64,000 nt of DNA, taken from NCBI GenBank assembly GCA_004556925.1, contig SFFI01000001.1, positions 62,001 through 126,000 on the forward strand, given 5' to 3'. Positions 57,561-64,000 of the stretch are shown here, one piece after another. The translations under genes and the position numbers were made by a program. Origin of the DNA: Clostridiales bacterium. GTDB lineage: Bacteria > Bacillota > Clostridia > Saccharofermentanales > DTU023. Numbering within the stretch: the stretch's first letter is position 1; each line of letters opens with the position of its first letter. Below the pieces are notes generated by a model. The model did not search any database, was not told the DNA's origin, and worked only from the letters and a program-made list of their open reading frames with translations.

Positions 57561-58748
57561 TTATTGAAGGGACGCCTGGTAAAGCTCTCTGAAGAGCGGC
57601 AGGGCGCGTTCAATCCGGTCAGTGGGGACGCAATAGGACACCCGGACATAGTCCGGACAGCCAAAGCCTACACCTGGAACCACTAGGACATTTTGGGTCA
57701 TGGCTAAGTCACTAAAAGCCTTCCCGTCTCCCTGGGGGGCTTGGACAAACATATAAAAGGCTCCATCCGGATGAACACAGTTATAGCCTATGGCTTTAAG
57801 GCCATCATAGAGGAGCTGACGATTTGTATCGTAGGGTGAAAAATCCATCTGGCGGCCGGGAAAGCGCTCCACAAATTTTTGAAAGAGTACCGGGGCGCAC
57901 ACATAGCCTTGGGTTCTAGCTGCCCCTGCCACAGCCTTGTAAACCTCCTGGCTGTCATCTATTTCTGGGGGGACTAGCACGTAGCCAATCCGCTCACCTG
58001 GCATGGAGTAGACCTTGGAGTAAGAATAGCAAACCAGGGTATTACGATAAATGTTTGGAATAAAGGGGACCTCCAGGCCACCATAGACTAACTCTCTGTA
58101 AGGCTCGTCTGTAATGAGGTAGATGGGTTTACCGTAGGCCTGGCTGCGGTCTTCCAAAAGCTGGGCTAAGGCGGTCAGCTCTTCCCGGGTATAGACCTTG
58201 CCGGAGGGGTTGTTGGGGGAATTAATGATGATGGCCTGGGTATGTTCATTGATTGCTTCTGCCAGACCTTCCAGGTTTAGGCGGAAGTCAGCTGAAGCCT
58301 CCACTACCCTAAACTTGCCACCCTTAGTTTCCACAAAATTCCGGTATTCTGGGAAAAAAGGCGCCATGCCAATAAATTCTGAATCAGCACCAGTAGTGAG
58401 GGCTAGGAAAGTTGAGCAGAGCCCTGCAGCGGCTCCGCAGGTTAGATAAAGCTGGTCTTTCGTGTAGTTTGTGCCATAGCGCGCATTGAGGTCTTCCGCA
58501 ATCGCTGTACGGGTTGCGGGATGCCCGGCAGAAACAGAATAGGAGTGCAAGGCTACCGGTTCGGTTTCCTGCAAAATTTCCCCTAAAGCCTGGGTCATGT
58601 CTGCCGGCAGAGGAATGCTGGGGTTGCCAATTGTAAAGTCAAAAACTTTATCAGGTCCAAGTTTAGCCGCTTGCTCCTGACCGTAGTTAAACAACTTACG
58701 GATGGGAGAGGCTTGGTTGCCAAGATCATACATTTGAGTAGAATACAT
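57561..58748 (-). CDS. PLP-dependent class I/II aminotransferase
   Basis: About 395 residues, AspC-like fold. The PLP lysine lies in CYSYSKVYSMPGERIG; the conserved NSPNNPSGKVY and the carboxylate-binding Arg in YVRVSYC are present. Substrate probably aspartate, alanine or another amino acid; not decidable. Start at ATG 58748 with AAAGG; the upstream open frame to 58796 lacks a ribosome site. It could feed glutamate metabolism. Confidence 0.9.
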   Translation of the reverse strand: MYSTQMYDLGNQASPIRKLFNYGQEQAAKLGPDKVFDFTIGNPSIPLPADMTQALGEILQETEPVALHSYSVSAGHPATRTAIAEDLNARYGTNYTKDQLYLTCGAAAGLCSTFLALTTGADSEFIGMAPFFPEYRNFVETKGGKFRVVEASADFRLNLEGLAEAINEHTQAIIINSPNNPSGKVYTREELTALAQLLEDRSQAYGKPIYLITDEPYRELVYGGLEVPFIPNIYRNTLVCYSYSKVYSMPGERIGYVLVPPEIDDSQEVYKAVAGAARTQGYVCAPVLFQKFVERFPGRQMDFSPYDTNRQLLYDGLKAIGYNCVHPDGAFYMFVQAPQGDGKAFSDLAMTQNVLVVPGVGFGCPDYVRVSYCVPTDRIERALPLFRELYQASLQ

Positions 58749-58870
58749 AGGTCTGCCTTTCTGCGCTGGGCGCTCTAGCTGGCCAGCTGGGGCCAAGCCG
58801 CTTGATGGAAAATCTGTCTTGATGGGAAATCTGCTATGTGTAATAGAGCTTACAGGTCATGTGCTTTCCC

Positions 58871-61225
58871 TTACTTAAAAAGGTCGCGAAATTTTTCCCA
58901 AAAGCTGCGGTCATCCGGTTCATCCACTAGTTCATGACTTTCGTCCTTGGCCTCCGCAACTGCAGGTAAGATCATAACAAATTGTACGGTATCCACTTGA
59001 TTTTGCGGAGACACAAAAGACTGGGGCTTGTACTGGGGTAGCAAGTTCTTGAGAACTTCTTGCATTTGAGGATTAATGTCCTCCGGGAGGTCTGCTAGGC
59101 CCGTTTGGAACTTGTCTAAACCCTCCGCGAGTTGGTTCACGCCTGCATCGAAATCTTGGTACTGGTTAGAAAGTTGACTGAGCCCCTGCGCAAGTTCTTC
59201 GATGCCAGCATAATATTGGTCCAAGCCCTGCCCATATTCGGTAAAGCCTTGGGTAAACTCCTGGCTCCCTTGCTCTAGGTCGGTGCCGGACTTGGCTAGC
59301 TTATTTAAGCCTTGGCCAAATTCCTTGACACCTGCTTGCAGGCTGGGCATTTGCTGGGCCATGGTCTGTATGCCATCTAAGTAAGCCTCCATGCCAGTTT
59401 GCAAGTCAGCATAGCCATTTTGTAGGTCTTGCAGGCCTTGGTACAGGGTCATGAGGTCTGTCAGCGAAGATTGGTTAAGGCTAGCAGAGAGCTTGGACAG
59501 GGCCTGGCGCTGCAGGGCTATTTGCTCACTCATACCAGCCAGTTGCGGGCCATAGTCGGTCTGCAGCCTGATTAGCTGGTCCAGGCTCTGATTCAAGCCA
59601 GAGAAGTCCAAGCCTTGTAGTGCTTGTAAAGCAGCCAGGCTTGTTTGGAGTTTGCCCAGATTTTCCAGAAGGACTTGCCGTTCCTGTGCCATGCCAGAGG
59701 CTGCCGCCTGCAACTGCTGTAAGGTCTGTTGATATTGGGCTTGTACCCCCGGATCTTCGATGGCTTTGCCATAAGTCGCTAATTGATTGAGAGACTGCTG
59801 GAACTGGACACTGGCGCTGTCCGGCGCACTGGCTGAGCCTTGACTTTGGAGCAGTGTCTGCAAGGCCTGGAGGTCCGCCGCACTTGGCAAGTTCAGCTTG
59901 GCCAAGGCCCCTAGCTGGGCTTGAAGGGGTTGAAAATCCATTTGTAGTAGGGGGGCAAAAGTCTTGAGATTCGCGGCTACGCCATCTAGGGTCTGCAAGG
60001 CTTCCTCTAAGTTCAGACCTTGGCCTAGCTTGGCCATGTCTCCAGTGGGCAAATTTTGAGCCAGGCCCTTAATCATTTGGTCTAAGCCACTGGCAAAGCC
60101 CCTCAGGCCTGCTTGCAGATCAGGAGTCTTGTCCGCTAAAGTCTTAATTCCTGTAGACAAACGGCTAAGACCATCTGACATCCGAGGGTAATTTTTCGCC
60201 AGCTTTGTCACCCCGGCGCTGTATTGCTGGAGCCCTGTATTGAGGTCGGCAGCACCCGTTTGCAGTTGGCTTAGACCCTCTTGCAACTGGCTCAGATGTT
60301 CATCAGAAGTGAGGTTTTCACCGCCCTGATCAAGCTGCTGCAAGGCCTCCGCAATTTGTTTTGAAGCCTTGGTCAGGTCCTGCGAGCCAGACTGCAGGCG
60401 GTCCACCCCCTCCGTGAGTTTTGTCAAGGGCTGGTCTAGCGTGGAATTGGCCAAGAGATCATCCAGCTTTACTAAGTCTTCCGGGATACTGTCTTCCCCT
60501 ATTTGCAGGGGTACTGCCGCTAAGTTGGGAGAGGGTAAAGAAAAGTTTTGGACCTGGCAGGAAAATTCTGCCAGAGCAGGTTGGTCCTCGCGAGGCAGGA
60601 GAACCCAGTTGAGCATGGTCTTACTCCCGGCTTCCGCCTGCATACTGGCATCCGACTCTAAGTCGCTGTATTTGCTTTTATCTAGCTGAATACTCAATTG
60701 AAGGATAAAGCCTTCACGAAAGGCTGGATCGACATGCGGGTTGGGGGCAAGCTCCAGATGGAACTTGAAATGACCACTAGCACCTGTCAAATCCTGTGCC
60801 GGAGTTTCCTGGCCATCAAGCAGGTAAGAAAACTTGACGATCCAAGGGAGCTCCCGATCCTGCAGGTCTCCCCTGTAGTAGTTATAACCTGCCTGGGCGG
60901 GAAAAGTAACACTTCCCTGGTCAGGATCAAAGTTAAGCTGGACTCGGTCATCCAGGGCTTGGACCTGGCTATAAGCCCCATAGTCTGTAACTTCAGCAGG
61001 CTCCTCTAGCTTAAATTGGTTAATAACAATGAGCTGGTCGGGGCTTGCATCCGGCTGAAGTACAGCATATACGACTTCTTCCTTATGAAATTCTGGGCTT
61101 TCAGCAGCAAGCATGGAGGGTCCTAGAAGGCAAAAAATCAGGGCCAAGACGAGGCTGCCGATAAGGAGCCTATGACCAAGACGCTCTGGACGTGGGGCTT
61201 GCATAGCCAATTGGCGTACATTCAT
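58871..61225 (-). CDS. Secreted heptad-repeat protein (YhgE/Pip-like) paired with MMPL transporter
   Basis: 784 residues. A signal anchor at about 18-42 is followed by an extracellular beta-rich domain (about 45-255). From about 265 to 750 come over 40 imperfect seven-residue repeats of the Leu-x-x-Gly type (LQEGLSQLQTGAADLNTGL), forming a long rod, and a short charged C-terminus. Such rods occur in YhgE/Pip phage-infection proteins and in MMPL-associated proteins. It follows the MMPL gene by 71 bases, so the two probably form a secretion or lipid-export complex (inference). Confidence 0.85.
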   Translation of the reverse strand: MNVRQLAMQAPRPERLGHRLLIGSLVLALIFCLLGPSMLAAESPEFHKEEVVYAVLQPDASPDQLIVINQFKLEEPAEVTDYGAYSQVQALDDRVQLNFDPDQGSVTFPAQAGYNYYRGDLQDRELPWIVKFSYLLDGQETPAQDLTGASGHFKFHLELAPNPHVDPAFREGFILQLSIQLDKSKYSDLESDASMQAEAGSKTMLNWVLLPREDQPALAEFSCQVQNFSLPSPNLAAVPLQIGEDSIPEDLVKLDDLLANSTLDQPLTKLTEGVDRLQSGSQDLTKASKQIAEALQQLDQGGENLTSDEHLSQLQEGLSQLQTGAADLNTGLQQYSAGVTKLAKNYPRMSDGLSRLSTGIKTLADKTPDLQAGLRGFASGLDQMIKGLAQNLPTGDMAKLGQGLNLEEALQTLDGVAANLKTFAPLLQMDFQPLQAQLGALAKLNLPSAADLQALQTLLQSQGSASAPDSASVQFQQSLNQLATYGKAIEDPGVQAQYQQTLQQLQAAASGMAQERQVLLENLGKLQTSLAALQALQGLDFSGLNQSLDQLIRLQTDYGPQLAGMSEQIALQRQALSKLSASLNQSSLTDLMTLYQGLQDLQNGYADLQTGMEAYLDGIQTMAQQMPSLQAGVKEFGQGLNKLAKSGTDLEQGSQEFTQGFTEYGQGLDQYYAGIEELAQGLSQLSNQYQDFDAGVNQLAEGLDKFQTGLADLPEDINPQMQEVLKNLLPQYKPQSFVSPQNQVDTVQFVMILPAVAEAKDESHELVDEPDDRSFWEKFRDLFK

Positions 61226-61246
61226 GAGTTAACCTCCAAGGTTTAG

Positions 61247-61278
61247 GATTAAGAGCCCCCTTTGGGTGGTTCTTAATC
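61247..61278. terminator. Hairpin between MMPL and heptad-repeat genes
   Basis: GATTAAGA pairs with TCTTAATC, continued by CC/GG and CCC/GGG; no T-run, so it may attenuate or process the transcript rather than end it. Confidence 0.5.
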
Positions 61279-61296
61279 ATGAGATAAGCGAGGGCG

Positions 61297-63453
61297 TTAG
61301 TCTTTCGTTTCTATGGCGGGGTCGAGTTCCGCCAGAATCTTCTGGGCTTCTGTATCAGTTTGGTCCTGCGCGGCCAAGAACTTCTGTCCATAAACCGACC
61401 AGGTTCCAGGCGCTAGCGTGGTATAGCGGATGAGAGGGTCGCATAAGCGCAAGAGGTTGGGCAGGAGGAAGACTACGGCAGCCAAAGAAAAGAGAGCTCC
61501 GCGGCCTAAGACTAAACCAATATCTGAAACAACAGGGAGAGAAGACACGAAGGACAATATATAGCCAACCAAGCTCAAGATAAGGGCCGGGGGCATAATG
61601 GCAGGCAGACTCAAGGCTGTTGCCTCCTGAGCAGCCCACTTGGGGGCCAGGCTTTTGCGGAAGTCTAGATAGTTTTCCGCAGTCAGAATACCGTAGTCTA
61701 CGGTAGCCCCTAACTGGATAGTGGAGATCACCAGATAACCAATATAGTTTAATGGCCGTCCAGAAAAGTAGATCGTAGATAGATTGCACCAAATGGCAAA
61801 TTCAATGGTAAAGACCAAAATCAGCGGCATACTTAAGGAGCGGAAGGTAAAGAAGAGGATCAAGGCTACGAAAAGTGTAGTCAGACGGTTTACGAGCTGG
61901 TTGTCAATACGGACCAAGTCCCGCATGTCTAAAAGGGAGAAAACTTCGCCGGCCCAATGGGTATCTGCGCCGGGATAATATTGGTCAACCAAGCTTCTTA
62001 GGTCTTGAGCAGCCCCAAAGGCGGCAGGACCTTCACTGGCCAGGCTGGTCTGGACAATCAACCGGCTGTAATGGTCGCTTTGCAACTTAGCGAGCTGATC
62101 GTGCGGAACAATCTCGGGCGGTAATTCATAGCCCACGCTAGCGGCATAGGAAGTAAGCGAATCCACATAGGCTAGGTCTGCAAGGTCGTTAGCGAGTGAG
62201 ACTTCAGGTCCGACTTGTCCCTTGGGCAAGAGTAGGACCAGCATCTGCTTATCGCCAAATTTGTCGCGAATATGCTGCGTTTGAACCCTTTGTTCTTCCG
62301 CACCCGCCTGAGACATCCCGTAGAGGAAGTTGATGCGGGTTTGGGCCCGGTAGAGGGGCAGGGCCATGATAGCTACCAGGATGAGAACCACAGGTCCTAT
62401 TTTCACTACTATCCGCCCGAAGGTCCGGAGGGACTGGTGGGAGGGGAGGAAAGATTGATGGCTAGTTTTATCGATAAGTTTGTAGCAGAGGCTGCCCAAG
62501 ACTGGCAAGCACAGGAAGGCAGAGATCAGGCTGAAAATAATCCCCTTGGCCAGAACAATGCCCAGGTCAGCTCCTAATTCAAAGCGCATAAAAATCAGGC
62601 TCAGGAAGCCAAAAAAGGTTGTCGCCGCAGAGGCTGTAATGGACGAAAAGGATTTCACCATGGCCTTTTCCATGGCGGTATCTACATCATCGCCTGTCGC
62701 GCGGAAATGGTTAAAGCGGTTGAGCATGAAAATGGAATAGTCCATGGATACAGCCATTTGCAAGACTGCCGCCACAGCTTGCGAAATGAAAGAAATTTGG
62801 CCCAGGAAAATGTTGGTCCCCATGTTAAAGAGGACGGCAATGAGCACAGTAAAAAGAAAAATAAAGGGCTCCACGTAGGATCGGGTGGATAAAATTAAGA
62901 TGACTAGGGCCAGAGGGATCGCAAAGAGCATAATGCGGGCAATCTCTTCCCCAGCAGCCAGGTTAGCTTGGGCAAATTGTACCGCCTGTCCACTCATGGC
63001 CACCTTTCCCCCAATGAGCTTTCGGAGTTCCTGAATGGTTTTGCTATAGTCCTGGGCTCTTACATTTACGATATAGCGGGCTTCTCCCTCCTTAAAGAAG
63101 GCCTCCCTCCCCTCCCGATCGAGGGTCTCCAGGGGTTGGGCCAAATCGTACATATCATCCAACCAGGTCACAGAGAGGACTGCTGGATGGGAAGCAATTT
63201 TAGCCTTAAGTGCCAAGGCTGCGGGTAGGTCTAGGTCGGGCACCGCGATATTCAAATTTGGGATCTGGTCCTGAAACTCCTGGTCCAGGATATGTATCGC
63301 CGTACTGGAGGGGACATCCTCTGGCAAGTATTGAATAATGTTGTAGTTGACCTGAACCTTCCGCGCTAGAAAAGCGGAGATCAGACCGAGCAGTAGGAAG
63401 ATTGTAAGAATAACTTTTTTGTGGCGGAGAATAGCTTTAGCGATCTTGTTCAT
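61297..63453 (-). CDS. MMPL/RND family transporter
   Basis: About 718 residues with 12 membrane helices in two similar halves, each with one helix, an external domain, then five helices. Typical MMPL marks are VAAVLQMAVSMDYSIFMLNR in the first half and TIQLGATVDYGILTAENYL in the second, with the proton-relay Asp in each. Exports lipids or hydrophobic compounds. Start at ATG 63453 (MNKIAKAILRH) rather than 63495. Partner of the heptad-repeat protein downstream. Confidence 0.92.
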   Translation of the reverse strand: MNKIAKAILRHKKVILTIFLLLGLISAFLARKVQVNYNIIQYLPEDVPSSTAIHILDQEFQDQIPNLNIAVPDLDLPAALALKAKIASHPAVLSVTWLDDMYDLAQPLETLDREGREAFFKEGEARYIVNVRAQDYSKTIQELRKLIGGKVAMSGQAVQFAQANLAAGEEIARIMLFAIPLALVILILSTRSYVEPFIFLFTVLIAVLFNMGTNIFLGQISFISQAVAAVLQMAVSMDYSIFMLNRFNHFRATGDDVDTAMEKAMVKSFSSITASAATTFFGFLSLIFMRFELGADLGIVLAKGIIFSLISAFLCLPVLGSLCYKLIDKTSHQSFLPSHQSLRTFGRIVVKIGPVVLILVAIMALPLYRAQTRINFLYGMSQAGAEEQRVQTQHIRDKFGDKQMLVLLLPKGQVGPEVSLANDLADLAYVDSLTSYAASVGYELPPEIVPHDQLAKLQSDHYSRLIVQTSLASEGPAAFGAAQDLRSLVDQYYPGADTHWAGEVFSLLDMRDLVRIDNQLVNRLTTLFVALILFFTFRSLSMPLILVFTIEFAIWCNLSTIYFSGRPLNYIGYLVISTIQLGATVDYGILTAENYLDFRKSLAPKWAAQEATALSLPAIMPPALILSLVGYILSFVSSLPVVSDIGLVLGRGALFSLAAVVFLLPNLLRLCDPLIRYTTLAPGTWSVYGQKFLAAQDQTDTEAQKILAELDPAIETKD

Positions 63454-63504
63454 AATGTTCAACCTATCTTGCTCAAGATTGCTTAAGTATAGCACAAACC
63501 ATAA

Positions 63505-63537
63505 AAAGCACTGCTTCTACCAGGGAAACAGTGCTTT
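63505..63537 (-). terminator. Rho-independent terminator of the gene at the right edge
   Basis: AAAGCACTG pairs with CAGTGCTTT; on the minus strand TTTTT follows. It lies 30 bases past the stop codon at 63567. Confidence 0.85.
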
Positions 63538-63566
63538 ATTCTTATAGAAAATCATAAAATTAACAA

Positions 63567-64000
63567 TTACGGATTAGGCTTAGCATCCGTGATTTGGGCT
63601 ACCGTTTCTGAAATCCTAGGCAGGGTTTCCCCGGGGGACACTTGCTTGAGGCCTTCAGGAATCTGGAAAACATCTTCATCATAGCGGTTGGACGCTTCAA
63701 AAACCCGTACCGTACGCATAATTTTACCGTCTTCAAAGCGTCGGTGGCCAACGAGGACGTCCCCCACAAAATAATAACGCACATAGGAGGCCCCATCAGC
63801 CGTAAATTCTTCAAAGTTTACTTTTTGGCCAAAGAAGATCGCAGGCCCCGCGCCAGTATTAATAAAGTTCCCGGCATTGGTCTCCAGTTCACGGAAGGCA
63901 TTCATGGAAAGCTCATTGGATTGGGTGGTCAATCCCGGTAAAATTTCGTAGGTTCCCGCTATAAGGTCCATCTGGTAATAGGTAGACGAGGAGAGCTGCA
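63567..64000 (-). CDS. Partial gene, probably exported protein of unknown function
   Basis: The minus-strand frame stays open to the window edge (codons before the ATG at 63971 read QLSSSTYYQ), so this is the C-terminal part of a longer protein. At least 144 residues are seen, without membrane helix, with beta-rich segments such as GASYVRYYFVGDVLVGHR. No family recognised. Ends before the terminator at 63505-63537. Confidence 0.65.
   Translation of the reverse strand, partial: QLSSSTYYQMDLIAGTYEILPGLTTQSNELSMNAFRELETNAGNFINTGAGPAIFFGQKVNFEEFTADGASYVRYYFVGDVLVGHRRFEDGKIMRTVRVFEASNRYDEDVFQIPEGLKQVSPGETLPRISETVAQITDAKPNP

Overview
The window looks like chromosome of an anaerobic, Gram-positive-type Firmicute, most likely a clostridial lineage of medium GC. 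The signs are HPr kinase next to murB, rapZ and whiA; diadenylate cyclase next to glmM; RibU behind an FMN riboswitch; YitT; a YhgE/MMPL-type pair; frequent TTG and GTG starts behind strong GGAGG sites; and a complete set for fermenting glutamate through 3-methylaspartate. The genus is not determinable from the sequence alone. No phage, insertion sequence, CRISPR array or plasmid gene was found.

Layout. 1-7.4 kb: CTP synthase (its end is cut by the window edge), a two-gene unit of a membrane coiled-coil protein plus an unknown soluble protein, then an M20 peptidase with two membrane proteins, one of which is split by a frameshift. 7.5-11 kb: CBS-type pyrophosphatase, a hairpin array, tRNA-Ser(CGA), a C26 glutamine-amidotransferase-like hydrolase and a short repeat element. 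11-19.8 kb: DUF2254 protein, a membrane pseudokinase with LysM, a solute-binding protein, HtrA and two unknown genes. 19.8-23.6 kb: hprK-murB-rapZ-whiA. 23.7-35.4 kb: mntP, AI-2E permease, an orphan ferredoxin domain, riboswitch-ribU, nnrD-trxA, a nucleoside-kinase-like gene, tadA-plsC, an acyl-CoA ligase with a coiled-coil tail, and hflX. 35.4-38.9 kb: an AT-richer stretch with an HTH protein that has a lysine/serine-rich tail, followed by about 1.7 kb of noncoding tandem palindromes. 38.9-42.1 kb: DEAD-box helicase and murJ. 42.2-50.3 kb: the methylaspartate module. 50.4-64 kb: YitT, SGNH hydrolase, a degenerate amidase, glmM, a cdaA-cdaR fusion, MFS transporter, aminotransferase, a heptad-repeat protein with an MMPL transporter, and a partial gene at the right edge.

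How the genes fit together. The operon fumarase-type alpha/beta, glmS, glmL, glmE, mal converts glutamate to 3-methylaspartate, mesaconate and (inferred) citramalate. The adjacent citG-like gene would supply the prosthetic-group precursor for citramalate lyase, which is not in the window. The cdaA-cdaR fusion with glmM, together with murB, murJ and the LysM pseudokinase, are envelope functions.

The most unusual content is (i) three separate tandem arrays of palindromic units with periods of 74, about 62-63 and about 64 bp, two of them contiguous and sharing flanking sequences with a one-unit copy 26 kb away; (ii) several enzymes that have lost catalytic residues while the reading frame stays open: CTP synthase without its glutaminase cysteine, a kinase without Lys/HRD/DFG, and an amidase_3-like protein without its zinc ligands; (iii) the cdaA-cdaR fusion. 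Family names rest on motif recognition by eye; no database search was run.
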